Positions 8,467 to 17,410 of a stretch of 64,000 bases of DNA are shown here, in pieces (within the stretch, counting starts at the first letter, position 1; each line of letters starts with the position of its first letter). Under the pieces are notes generated by a model. It did no database searches, was not told the origin of the DNA, and saw only the letters and a list, made by a program, of their open reading frames with translations. This stretch comes from Verrucomicrobiaceae bacterium UBA2429 (GTDB lineage Bacteria > Verrucomicrobiota > Verrucomicrobiia > Verrucomicrobiales > Verrucomicrobiaceae): positions 404 to 64,403 of the forward strand of contig DDQZ01000024.1 in the NCBI GenBank assembly GCA_002343505.1. Direction: 5' to 3'. A program made the translations under genes and the position numbers.

Positions 8467-10431
8467 ATGAAAAAGCTGCTCCTCCTTTCCCTCCTCGCCG
8501 GTCATCTGCACGCCCAGTCCTCCGCGCGCGAGCCGCGCGACCTCAACGGCTACTTCCCCATGACGCCACCCGCGTCCAAGGAGGCCTGGCAGGCGCGGCG
8601 GGCGGAGATCGAGCAGCGCGTGGCCCTGGCCTCAGGTCTGTGGCCCATGCCGGAAAAGACGCCGCTGAATGCCGTGGTTCATGGCCGCGTGGAGCGGGAC
8701 GACTACACCATTGACCGCGTCTTCTTCGAGAGCCTGCCCGGCCACTACGTCACCGGCAGCCTTTATCTCCCGAAGCAGCGCCCGGCCAAAATGCCCGCCA
8801 TCCTCTGCCCGCACGGGCACTGGCCGGACGGGCGCTTCATGGACCGGGGCGCGGGCACGGTGGCCACGAAGAAGGAGATCGAGACCGGCGCGGAGGAGCT
8901 GGAATGCGGCGCGCGCTCGCCGCTTCAGGCGCGCTGCGTGCAGCTCGCGCGCATGGGCTGCGCGGCCTTCCTCTATGACATGCTCGGCTACGCGGACTCC
9001 GTCCAGTTCACCGAGCACCGCCACGGCGCGCGCGGGGAGGGTTTCCTCAGCCCGCAGGCGGACCTGCGACTGCAAACCTACTTCGGCCTGCAAACCTGGA
9101 ACGGCATCCGCGCGCTCGACTTCCTGCTCACACTGGAAGGCGTGGACCCCGCGCGCATCGGCTGCACCGGAGCCAGCGGCGGCGGCACCCAGACGATGAT
9201 GATCGCCGGGCTCGACCAGCGCGTCGCAGCCGCCTTTCCGTGCGTGATGGTCTCCACCGCCATGCAGGGCGGCTGCACCTGCGAGAACAGCCATTACCTG
9301 CGCGTCAACCAGGGCAACATTGACATCGCCGCCCTCACCGCGCCGCGCCCCCTGGGCCTCACCGCCGCCAATGACTGGACCAAGGAGCTGGAGACCAAGG
9401 GCCTGCCCGAACTCAAGGCGCTCTACACCACCCTTGGCGTGCCTGACAATGTCACCGCCCACATTGCCACCCATTTCCCGCACAATTACAACCTGCCCTC
9501 CCGGCTGGCGATGTATCGTTTCTACAACCAGCACTTCCAGTTAGGCATCCAGGAGCCCGTCCGCGAGCGCGAGTTCCAGGTCGAGGACAAAGCCGCGCTC
9601 ACCGTCTGGACCGGCGCGCACCCCGCCCCTTCCGGAGAGCAAACCGGAGCCGCCCATGAAAAGAGCGTCTGCGCCTGGATGACCGCCCAGGATGAAAAGC
9701 AGATCCAGCCTCTCGTGAAGGGCGCGGATGAGGCGAAGCTGCGGGAGATCGTCGGCGGCGCGTGGAAGGTCATCATCGGACGCGAGCCACCCGCCGCCGG
9801 TGAGGTGGAGTACGAACTGCTCACCAAAACCGACCGTGGCGACCACCTCGTCATGGAGGGCATGGCCCGCCTCGCCACGCACGGCGAGGAGGTGCCCGCC
9901 ACCTTCCTTTACCCGAAGAACTGGAGCGGCCATGCCGTGCTCTGGCTCAGCCTCGAAGGCCCCGCCTCCATCCTCGGCGAAAACGGCCCCGCTCCCGCCG
10001 CGCGCGCCTTGCTCGACGAGGGCAAAGCCATCGCCTGCCCCGCGCTCCACCTGCAAGGCGCCACCGAGCAGCCCAAGTCCGGCGACAACCTGCGCGCCAA
10101 GCCGGACGACTTCCGCGAGTTCAGCGGCTACACCTTTGGCTACAATCCCAGCCTGCTCGCGCGCCGCGCGCATGATGTCATGACCCTGGTCACGCTCATG
10201 CGCAATCAGGAGAAATACCCGCTCAAGAGCCTCGAAGTGCGCGGCCTGGAAGGCGCGGGCCCCATCGCCCTCGCCGCAGGAGCGGTCATGGGATTGAAGA
10301 ACGTGAAGGCCGATCTCCAAGGCTTCCGCTTCGCCGCCCTCGACAACCCCTGGCACATCCACTTCGTCCCCGGCGCCGTCAAATACGGCGATATCGAGGC
10401 GCTGCTGAAGCTGTGCGGGGAGTTGGAGTGA
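8467..10431 (+). CDS. Secreted alpha/beta-hydrolase, acetyl-xylan-esterase-like
   Basis: 654 residues from the ATG at 8467, which opens a signal peptide (MKKLLLLSLLAGHLHAQ); an ATG at 8455 would add four residues. The first half is an alpha/beta hydrolase: PAILCPHGHW, then the nucleophile elbow GCTGASGGGTQTMM with Ser near residue 237, and a His in HFPHNYNLPSR. The second half repeats a hydrolase-like fold without a clear elbow. Tandem esterases of this size are frequent in Planctomycetota and Verrucomicrobiota and probably deacylate plant or algal polysaccharides outside the cytoplasm. The exact substrate cannot be read from sequence. Confidence 0.75.
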   Translation: MKKLLLLSLLAGHLHAQSSAREPRDLNGYFPMTPPASKEAWQARRAEIEQRVALASGLWPMPEKTPLNAVVHGRVERDDYTIDRVFFESLPGHYVTGSLYLPKQRPAKMPAILCPHGHWPDGRFMDRGAGTVATKKEIETGAEELECGARSPLQARCVQLARMGCAAFLYDMLGYADSVQFTEHRHGARGEGFLSPQADLRLQTYFGLQTWNGIRALDFLLTLEGVDPARIGCTGASGGGTQTMMIAGLDQRVAAAFPCVMVSTAMQGGCTCENSHYLRVNQGNIDIAALTAPRPLGLTAANDWTKELETKGLPELKALYTTLGVPDNVTAHIATHFPHNYNLPSRLAMYRFYNQHFQLGIQEPVREREFQVEDKAALTVWTGAHPAPSGEQTGAAHEKSVCAWMTAQDEKQIQPLVKGADEAKLREIVGGAWKVIIGREPPAAGEVEYELLTKTDRGDHLVMEGMARLATHGEEVPATFLYPKNWSGHAVLWLSLEGPASILGENGPAPAARALLDEGKAIACPALHLQGATEQPKSGDNLRAKPDDFREFSGYTFGYNPSLLARRAHDVMTLVTLMRNQEKYPLKSLEVRGLEGAGPIALAAGAVMGLKNVKADLQGFRFAALDNPWHIHFVPGAVKYGDIEALLKLCGELE

Positions 10432-10617
10432 ATTCGTTGGAGTGAAGCCTTCAGGCGACACGGGAGTGGACTCCGCTGCGAGAGCTTTCCCAGAACAAGC
10501 TAAAGCTTGAACTCCAATCCTAGAACTCCAATCCTTGAATTCAAACCCGCTCTCACATCGCGAAGAATCTCGTGGCGCGCGTTTGACAACTGCGGCTTTT
10601 CGGCGACACACGCCGCA
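10432..10617. repeat. Intergenic repeat-like sequence
   Basis: After the esterase come a palindromic stretch CAAGCTAAAGCTTG (10496-10509) and a direct repeat GAACTCCAATCCT at 10509-10521 and 10523-10535. No gene is supported in this interval. The structure resembles a short interspersed extragenic element, but only one copy is in the window. Confidence 0.35.
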
Positions 10618-10965
10618 GTGCCACGCATTCGCCAGTTTCCCCTTGTTCAGCGCCCCGTTTTCGCGCTGTGGCTGCTGGTTTGTTTCGCGGGTCTGCGCGT
10701 GTGGTCGGCGCTGCCGGACATCCAGGATGGCACTGCGGCGAATGACCTCGCCGAAAAGGTGCTGGAGCAGCGCGCGGATGAAAATCATCCCGGCAATCTG
10801 ACGCTGCCGCAGGGAGCGAAGGACTGCCTGGACGAGGCCTTGCCGGACCTGGCAAGGGGCGCGGTGGCGGCTGAGTTTTTTCACGCCCCCAGCCTGCCCG
10901 CCCGTCGAGGCTCATGCCTTCCCTGCCGTGTGCTGAACCGGGGACCTCCCGGCATGGCGGTGTGA
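10618..10965 (+). CDS. Uncertain small membrane protein
   Basis: An open frame from a GTG at 10618 gives 115 residues: a short basic start, one hydrophobic helix (VFALWLLVCFAGLRVW) and an acidic segment (LPDIQDGTAANDLAEKVLEQ). Third codon positions in the central part are G/C-biased as in real genes nearby. The last 30 residues look non-coding, there is no clear ribosome-binding site, and I know no family. It may be a decayed gene. Confidence 0.25.
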   Translation: MPRIRQFPLVQRPVFALWLLVCFAGLRVWSALPDIQDGTAANDLAEKVLEQRADENHPGNLTLPQGAKDCLDEALPDLARGAVAAEFFHAPSLPARRGSCLPCRVLNRGPPGMAV

Positions 10966-11155
10966 AATCCTGAACTCCAGGCGCGCCCGCTCAAGAGCGC
11001 GAAAAAATCACGGCGCCGCACGAACGGCGTCACTCCGCCCATGGCGGAAATCCTCATCCGGCCGGCTGACACAGCCGCGCCACCTCCCGCAGGCAGCCGC
11101 GTCTGAAACGCCGCCCCTGCGGGCAACCCCGCTTTGCAAAACACACACACATTTT

Positions 11156-11302
11156 ATGAACGACCTTTTGATGAACGCCCTGCGCATCGGCCTGGGCCTA
11201 TGGCTGCTTTGGATTCTTTGGCTGCTGATCCGCGCCTTTACCGGCCAGGGCCGCGATCCCGATGAAGTCCGGAAGCAGAGCCTCAACCAGGACACCCACT
11301 GA
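11156..11302 (+). CDS. Small single-pass membrane protein
   Basis: 48 residues. The sequence is one hydrophobic helix (IGLGLWLLWILWLLIRAF, about 11-28) followed by a charged tail rich in Arg, Asp and Gln. It begins at an ATG in an AT-rich leader and ends 68 bases before terC. I do not recognise a family. It may be a small membrane partner, perhaps of TerC, but that is only proximity. Confidence 0.45.
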   Translation: MNDLLMNALRIGLGLWLLWILWLLIRAFTGQGRDPDEVRKQSLNQDTH

Positions 11303-11370
11303 GCACGCGGCTCCGGGCGGTGAACTCCGCCGCCCGGAGCCCTTCCTGAATCTCCACAACCGCATCCGCC

Positions 11371-12396
11371 ATGTTGTTTCCCTTCGCTGAAGTTTGGTGG
11401 GTTTACGCCCTGTTTGTCGCCTTTGTCCTGGGCATGCTGGCCCTCGACCTCGGCATTTTTCATCGTCACGCCCGCGAGGTCGGCGTCAGGGAGGCCGCGT
11501 TTTGGAGTGCCTTCTGGATCAGCCTGGCCGTCGTCTTTGGCGCTGGGCTGTACTTTTTCAGTCTCGACTGGTTCGCGCGCGAAGGCGCGCTGGCCGCGTT
11601 TCCGCACCTGACTCCACAGAGCGCCGCCAGGCAGGTGACGCTGGAGTTTGCCACCGGTTTTCTCGTCGAGAAGTCGCTGGCCGTGGACAACCTTTTTGTC
11701 TTCATCGTCATCTTCAACTACTTCGCCATCCCGCCGGTTTACCAGTACCGGGTCCTGTTCTGGGGCATCATTGGCGCGCTCGTCTTCCGCTCCATCTTCA
11801 TCGCCCTCGGCGCTGCGCTGATGCAGTTCCACTCGGTGGTGATCCTGTTCGGGGTGTTTCTCATTTTCACAGGCGTGAAACTCGTCTTCTCCCGCGAGGA
11901 GCCTCGTGATCTGGAGCAGAACCGTGTCTTCCGCCTGCTGCGCCGCGTGCTGCCTGTGTGGCCGCGACTGGAGGGACAGCGCTTTTTTGTGCGCCAGTCC
12001 GGTGTGCTGCACGCCACGCCGCTCCTGGTGGCGCTGTGCTTCATCGAGGTGTCCGACATCGTCTTCGCAGTGGACTCGGTGCCCGCCATCTTCGCGCTGA
12101 CGCGCGAGCCGTTCATCGTCTTCACTTCGAACATCTTCGCCATTCTCGGCCTGCGCGCGCTGTTCCTGCTTGTGGCGAAGATCATGCCGCAAATGCACTA
12201 TCTCAAGTTCGGACTGGCGGGTGTGCTGGTTTTTGTCGGCCTGAAAATGGTGTGGCTGAATCAGAAGTTCGGAGGCCAGTTTCCCATCGCCTGGTCCCTG
12301 GGCATCATCGCCGTGCTCATTGGCGGCTCGCTTGCGCTGTCGTGGCTGCTGCCCGCGCGCGGCCATGCTTGCCGGGAAGGTGAAAAGGCTTCATAA
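11371..12396 (+). CDS. terC: TerC-family integral membrane protein (Alx/TerC-like)
   Basis: 341 residues with about nine membrane helices. It has the two hallmark TerC motifs: TGFLVEKSLAVDNLFVF (about residues 94-110) and FIEVSDIVFAVDSVPA (about 226-241), whose acidic residues lie in the membrane. TerC/Alx proteins are linked to tellurite resistance and manganese export. No other ter genes are close. The last 36 bases belong to the 559-bp repeat that also occurs at 27471. The hldE-like frame starts 6 bases after the stop. Confidence 0.85.
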   Translation: MLFPFAEVWWVYALFVAFVLGMLALDLGIFHRHAREVGVREAAFWSAFWISLAVVFGAGLYFFSLDWFAREGALAAFPHLTPQSAARQVTLEFATGFLVEKSLAVDNLFVFIVIFNYFAIPPVYQYRVLFWGIIGALVFRSIFIALGAALMQFHSVVILFGVFLIFTGVKLVFSREEPRDLEQNRVFRLLRRVLPVWPRLEGQRFFVRQSGVLHATPLLVALCFIEVSDIVFAVDSVPAIFALTREPFIVFTSNIFAILGLRALFLLVAKIMPQMHYLKFGLAGVLVFVGLKMVWLNQKFGGQFPIAWSLGIIAVLIGGSLALSWLLPARGHACREGEKAS

Positions 12397-12919
12397 AACC
12401 GCATGTCCAGCCCCGAGTTCCAGCCCATGACCGCCGAAGAAGTCCGCCGCCTGCGCGACAGGCTGGATGCGGCGGGCAGGAAGCTGGTGTTCACCAACGG
12501 CTGCTTCGATCTGCTGCACGCGGGCCATGTGCGTTATCTCAATCAAGCCCGCGCTCTGGGAGATGCGATGGTGGTGGCCGTGAACTCGGACGCCTCCGTG
12601 CGCGCGCTCAAAGGCCCCGCGCGCCCGGTGAACAACGAAAACGACCGCGCCGAAGTGCTCGCCGCGCTGCGTGTCGTGGATGCGGTGGTCATCTTCGACG
12701 ATGAACGAGCCACGCGTCTCATCGAGGCCATCCGACCGCACATTTACGCCAAAGGCGGCGACTACACCGTGGACTCGCTCAACGCGTAGGAGCGTGCCGC
12801 CTTGGATGCCGCCGGAGCCGCCATCCAAATCCTGCCCCTGGTGCCCGGACGCTCCACCACCGCCACCCTGAAGCGAGCCGCCGCACCGGAAAAAAGCGCG
12901 CGCCTGCGCCTCGGCGTGC
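12361..12919 (+). repeat. Direct repeat copy 1 (terC tail plus hldE cytidylyltransferase-like domain)
   Basis: Aligns without gaps to 27471-28029. By eye the first ~290 bases differ at 2 positions, and the remaining ~269 at about 32. That abrupt change near 12650 looks like a recombination or gene-conversion edge. The copy ends within the first bases of the purN part, where the convergent pseudopilin gene begins. Confidence 0.85.
12403..12917 (+). pseudogene. Truncated hldE/rfaE2-like adenylyltransferase copy
   Basis: The frame starts like the intact gene at 27513 with the nucleotidyltransferase motif [17 protein letters not shown]. It stops at a TAG (12787-12789), where the intact copy has GAG. 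Translation past the stop stays similar through GRSTTATLKR to the boundary of the PurN domain, then similarity ends. The 128-residue product would lack the C-terminal ATP-binding motif, so it is probably inactive. It sits 6 bases after terC, the position I take to be ancestral for hldE. Confidence 0.75.
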
Positions 12920-12925
12920 GGCGGC

Positions 12926-15900
12926 TCAGCGGCCGGCGGTGTCCTGGAAGAGGATGTGGAAGGCGGGCGCGCCGGAAGTGGCCGACTGTTTCTGGAGGAT
13001 GGCGCGGCTCCAGCGCTCGGCGAGGATTTCGTCATCGGGATCGCAGTGGCCGGGACCGGAGTTTGCGATGCCTTCGCGGGGCTTGCCGTTGTCGCGCACG
13101 GCCTGGACGACGAAGCAGGCGGTGAAGGCGTTGGCGCTGACGCCGGCCTGGTTGGTGAGCAGGGCCATGGGGGCGTGGTAATAGACGCCGGTCTGATGCC
13201 AGCCGCCGGGGAAGCCGGCGCCGGAGAGCTTTTTGGCGGCGGACTGGTCGCCGTCGGGGCCGGGCGGGGTGGCGCCGCCGATGGCGGGGTTGAGGGCGGT
13301 TTTGAAGCGGAGCCAACTGCTTTCGTGATTGTTCTGGTGGAAGTCCACGGCGAGGTCACTGACGAAGTGGCGCATGGGCACGAGGCTCATGCGGGTGGCG
13401 AAGTGGGCGGGGACGTAAAAGGGCAGGCCGGGATCAAGGGCGGCGAGATTTTGGTCAGCGGCGTGGCGGCCTTTGAGCCAGCCGGCGTTTTCGTCTTTGT
13501 CGTCCTTGCGCCCGTCCTCACCGAGGGCGAGCAGGCGTCCGTGGCCGGGCAGATGGCTCAGGAAGTCCACCCAGGCTTCCTCATTGGCACCGGAGCCGTT
13601 GCCGGGACGCCAGGTCATGAGGGCGGGGCCGTAAAAGAGGCCGGCGGGGTTGCCCGTGCCCCAGGAGAGGCTGTCGCCGGAGCGGGCGGGTGAGAAGTCA
13701 CCCGCGAGCACGCCGAGCCACATGCTCCAGGGGCGGGCGAGGGTGACGCAGGGGCGGAGATGGCGGTCCTGGATGTGGCCGGGGTCTTTTTTGACGAGGT
13801 CTTCGGCGTCCTTGCCGAGGTAGCCATCGGCGCCGGTCTCGCGGCGGGCGAAACCCTGGGCGTTCGGACTCCACACGGCGTGCAAGGCTTGGGCGGCGGG
13901 GTTTTGCTCTTTTTTCAGCTCGCGAAGGGTGTCGCCGCCCTGGCGCAGGGCCATGTAGTCGTCGTGAGCGATGAGGGTGTTCACGCCCCAGGCATGGCGC
14001 GGAACGGTGGTGGCTGAGACACTGCCGGAGAGCCACTCGCCCTCGCTGACGGGGGCGCCGCGCGCGTCGGTGTAGCGGGGCGGGGCTAGGATGTCGAGCA
14101 TCATGCGCATGGGCGGGCCGTTGCGCGGGCTGTTGAGCTGGAATTCGGTGCGGCCCTCGTCCGGGCCGGTGAGGATGGGTGTCTGGGGGAAGCCGGAGTG
14201 GATAAAGCCAAGCTCGCCAACGGAGGCGCAGGGGCGCTTGGAGGGAGCGCTGCACAGGAGGGAGCGAGGGCCTTTTTTGCCGTCGGTGCGCTTGGTGAAC
14301 TGCTCGTCCACAAGGGGGATCTGGCCTGCTCCGGAGGTCTCCACGTCCATGTCCTTGAAGGTGGCTGCCAGAGTGCCACTGGTGACGGTGAATTTGACTT
14401 TGGTGTAATCCATAAAAGCGGTCATTCCCTGGGGGGCGTGGGTGTCCACGGCGGGGCAGAGGTAGATGCCGGTGAGGGAGCCGGGCAGGCCGGGATCATG
14501 CCGCTCGTCGGGCTCGTCCTCGGGAGGAGGCTCTTCGGTGCCGTCGCCGCCATTCGGGTCGGGCTCGAGGTATTTTTGAGTGAGGTATTCGCCGCCGAGG
14601 AGCGGGCCGGTGGCGCTGGTGCTCCATTGGGGAACGGGCACGTTCTGGCTGCGGGTGACGAGCTTCCCGCCCACGGGCTGGCGCACGCGCACACTCTGGC
14701 TGCCGGCGCCTGCAAAAGCGGCCTGCCAGGGGCGGGCGGTGACGCTTTTGGTCTCCAACACGGGTTCCCGGCCTTCCGGCATCTCTGGCGGAACGGCGGG
14801 GGTATTCTCCCCGAAAGGCCGGTGCCGCCAGGTGTGGCCGAGCGCGCCGTAGAAGTGGCCGCGCCCGAAGATACCGGCGGGGGAGTTTGAGCCGGTGCGG
14901 TGGCCGAGCACGGGGTCGAGGCTGGCGAGGCGCTCAAGGACGGCGGCTTTGCGCGTGTGGCGCTCCCAGAACTCGACGCTGCTCCGCACTTCCTCGCTGA
15001 CGGGGGCGGTGTCGGAGGTCCAACTGGGGGATACAAAAAGTGTGTCGGGAATGAGGCTTTCCACGGTGGCTTTGGTAAACCAGCCGGCGGCGCGGTAGCC
15101 GCCGGCGCGGTAGGCCTCGAGGGAAAGCCCGTCCTCTGGGCTGCCGAGATTGTTGCCGCTGCGGGTCATCTCCCACCAGGGGCGGGCGGTGCTCTGGCCG
15201 GGCGCGGGCACGGGGACCTCATGCCAGACCTGGCCGCCGCGCAGGATGCGCCAGCCTTTGATTCGAAGGACGCTGGCGCGATTGTCGTCGTTGAGGAAGG
15301 AGGCAGGCACGACGCCCAGCTCAATGCGGGCGCACTGGCCGAGGGCGTGCATTTTTTTGGGGTCCTTGCCCGGCTCGGGCGTGGGAGTGTAGCGGCCGGA
15401 GATGGGGGCTTTGAGCCAGCCGCGCTGAACGAAGGCGCCGCTGGAGAGCGATCCCCAGTCCACTTCGACTTCAATTTCGCCCTGGAAGTCCCCGGTCTCG
15501 AAGGGGTTCGGATTCAAGAAGCCGATGCAGAGATCAAGGACGACGCTGGTGGCGTAGAAGCGCAGGTGGCGGTCCACGCCCTGGTAGGGATGCTTGAAAG
15601 CGTAGCGCCCGGAGCTGTCGGTCTCCAGCAAGCGGGCAGTGTCATTGCGCACATCCTCCGGCAGCAACCAAAGGGCGCTGCGGGCGCGGGTGGTGACCTC
15701 GGCGACGTAGGGCATGGAGCGCGCGCCGACGATGCCGCGACTGCGGTCTATGACGGGCGGGACGATGTCGGGCTGCGCGGACTCGGCGACATTGACGAGC
15801 ATCTGGAGGAGGGCGGCGCGACCGTTTTGGGTGCCTCCTGCATTGCCGGTGCCGGCGAAGCGGTTGAAGGAGTCGGCCAATGAGCGCGGGGCTCCACGCG

Positions 15901-17410
15901 TGGGAATGAGGCCGGGGAAATAGGCGGCGCAGTAAGCGGAGTCGGTGAGGCGGGACCAGAGCGGGCTGCTTTGTATGGTGGCGACGGAGACTGGCGCGGA
16001 GCGTCCGCTGGTGGCGGCGAGCTGGAATTCGGTGAGGCTGAGCTTTGGCCTGCCCAGCGGGTCGAGGTCCTCTTCATGGCCGAAGAGTGTGAGGCCGGAG
16101 GCGGCTGCCTGAGTGAGCTGCTCAGCGCGGGCGCGATCCTCGGCGGTGGCATCTTGCGGCAGGGCGCGGCGCAGGAACCAAGGGTGGACGGGTTTTTCAA
16201 GCGGGCTGTTGCGCCATTGGCGGAAGCTCTCGCGCAAATCGGGGCCGATGGCGAGATCCTCGAAACCGCGCGGCCAGGGTGCCTGGAAAAAAGACCAGTC
16301 CACCACGGCGGCATTGGCGGCGAGCGGGAGCTGGCCGTCCACCCAGCCGAGCCAGGCATGGCGCGCCTCCGCGGCCGCGCCGGAGGCGAAGCCGATGCCG
16401 TCCTGGCCGCCACGGTTGCGCGGGCCGTCGGGGCCTTTTTCCAAAGCGGGCAGGCTGGACTCGAGGGCGAGACGGAGCTGGCGCATGGAACTGCCATCGC
16501 CCTGCTCATGCCAGGAGCCGCCGCCTTCGACGCGGTCAGGCTCGCCGATAAGGCGTGCGTAGTGGGGCAGCTCGCGCAGGTCGCGCAAAGGCTGGTCCAC
16601 ATGCAGCTTGGTGTTTTCCACATCCACCCAGTAGGCGTAGCGGCCGATGATGGGATTGTCCGGGCCGGGCGGTTCGGCGGGGTTTTTGTGGACCGGAATC
16701 CACTGCACCCAGACGGGGCGCTCGGCGCTGGTCTGGCCGGTGCCGATGCGGAAGCTGTCGTCACTCCAGCGGGTGCCTGTGCGCTCGCGCACGAGGGCCT
16801 CGGCGTCCTCGGGCACGCCGGAAAGCAGGCAGGTGCCGGGAGTGAAGGGATTGCGCGGGGTGTTGAGATTGAAGGAGAGGGCGGGGTTGTAATCCGGATT
16901 CGGGCGGGAAGGCGTGCCGCCCTGGACGGTGAGGTGCTTCAGGCGCGGGGCGAAGGCTTTCCAGGAGAAAAGCGGGATGTGGCGCGGGTTGGCGGGCTCA
17001 CCCTGATAGGTGGCGCTGAAGGGCTGGGAAAAGGGCGCGGGATTCTCCTTTGTGCCAGTGAAGGCGGCGGCGCCAGTATGACCGCCGCGGTTCCACGGCA
17101 CGTCATAGCGGCGGACTTCCAGCAGACCAGGCGTGGCGGCGACATGGCCGGTGAAAGCGCCGGTTTTCTCGACGGTGAAGGCCTCGCGCAGCTTTGCCAG
17201 CACTTCCTGCCGGGCGGAGAGCAGCAGCTCGTCGGTGAGCGTCTCGGCCTGATCCAGGCGGGCGTTGGTGTTTTGAATGCTGCTGCTGCCGAGAAAGGCG
17301 ATGGCGACCACGGCCATGAAACCGGTGAGCAGAAGCACCCAGACGAGGGCGGCGCCGGAGGCGTTGAATTTGAGATTTGAAATTTGAAATTTGAGATCGG
17401 ATTTCCTCAT
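12926..17410 (-). CDS. Verru_Chthon cassette protein A
   Basis: 1494 residues from the ATG at 17410. One N-terminal hydrophobic helix (ALVWVLLLTGFMAVVAIAFL, about 19-38) is followed by SSIQNTNARLDQAETLTDELLLSAR, which resembles the start of pilus-tip or minor pseudopilin K-type proteins. A very long extracytoplasmic region rich in Trp, Pro and Gly follows. Size, helix and neighbours fit protein A of the Verru_Chthon pseudopilin cassette known from Verrucomicrobium and Chthoniobacter. It is last in an overlapping four-gene unit; its start overlaps the stop of protein C. The N-terminus contains a short AT-rich repeat (KFQISNLKF). The biological role of these cassettes is not established. Confidence 0.75.
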   Translation of the reverse strand: MRKSDLKFQISNLKFNASGAALVWVLLLTGFMAVVAIAFLGSSSIQNTNARLDQAETLTDELLLSARQEVLAKLREAFTVEKTGAFTGHVAATPGLLEVRRYDVPWNRGGHTGAAAFTGTKENPAPFSQPFSATYQGEPANPRHIPLFSWKAFAPRLKHLTVQGGTPSRPNPDYNPALSFNLNTPRNPFTPGTCLLSGVPEDAEALVRERTGTRWSDDSFRIGTGQTSAERPVWVQWIPVHKNPAEPPGPDNPIIGRYAYWVDVENTKLHVDQPLRDLRELPHYARLIGEPDRVEGGGSWHEQGDGSSMRQLRLALESSLPALEKGPDGPRNRGGQDGIGFASGAAAEARHAWLGWVDGQLPLAANAAVVDWSFFQAPWPRGFEDLAIGPDLRESFRQWRNSPLEKPVHPWFLRRALPQDATAEDRARAEQLTQAAASGLTLFGHEEDLDPLGRPKLSLTEFQLAATSGRSAPVSVATIQSSPLWSRLTDSAYCAAYFPGLIPTRGAPRSLADSFNRFAGTGNAGGTQNGRAALLQMLVNVAESAQPDIVPPVIDRSRGIVGARSMPYVAEVTTRARSALWLLPEDVRNDTARLLETDSSGRYAFKHPYQGVDRHLRFYATSVVLDLCIGFLNPNPFETGDFQGEIEVEVDWGSLSSGAFVQRGWLKAPISGRYTPTPEPGKDPKKMHALGQCARIELGVVPASFLNDDNRASVLRIKGWRILRGGQVWHEVPVPAPGQSTARPWWEMTRSGNNLGSPEDGLSLEAYRAGGYRAAGWFTKATVESLIPDTLFVSPSWTSDTAPVSEEVRSSVEFWERHTRKAAVLERLASLDPVLGHRTGSNSPAGIFGRGHFYGALGHTWRHRPFGENTPAVPPEMPEGREPVLETKSVTARPWQAAFAGAGSQSVRVRQPVGGKLVTRSQNVPVPQWSTSATGPLLGGEYLTQKYLEPDPNGGDGTEEPPPEDEPDERHDPGLPGSLTGIYLCPAVDTHAPQGMTAFMDYTKVKFTVTSGTLAATFKDMDVETSGAGQIPLVDEQFTKRTDGKKGPRSLLCSAPSKRPCASVGELGFIHSGFPQTPILTGPDEGRTEFQLNSPRNGPPMRMMLDILAPPRYTDARGAPVSEGEWLSGSVSATTVPRHAWGVNTLIAHDDYMALRQGGDTLRELKKEQNPAAQALHAVWSPNAQGFARRETGADGYLGKDAEDLVKKDPGHIQDRHLRPCVTLARPWSMWLGVLAGDFSPARSGDSLSWGTGNPAGLFYGPALMTWRPGNGSGANEEAWVDFLSHLPGHGRLLALGEDGRKDDKDENAGWLKGRHAADQNLAALDPGLPFYVPAHFATRMSLVPMRHFVSDLAVDFHQNNHESSWLRFKTALNPAIGGATPPGPDGDQSAAKKLSGAGFPGGWHQTGVYYHAPMALLTNQAGVSANAFTACFVVQAVRDNGKPREGIANSGPGHCDPDDEILAERWSRAILQKQSATSGAPAFHILFQDTAGR

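Noticed and set aside
14198..17380. Several long plus-strand frames within 13-17.4 kb and the 762-codon frame at 18656-20944
   Set aside because: Antisense to the Verru_Chthon genes, whose pilin motifs and overlapping starts are convincing.
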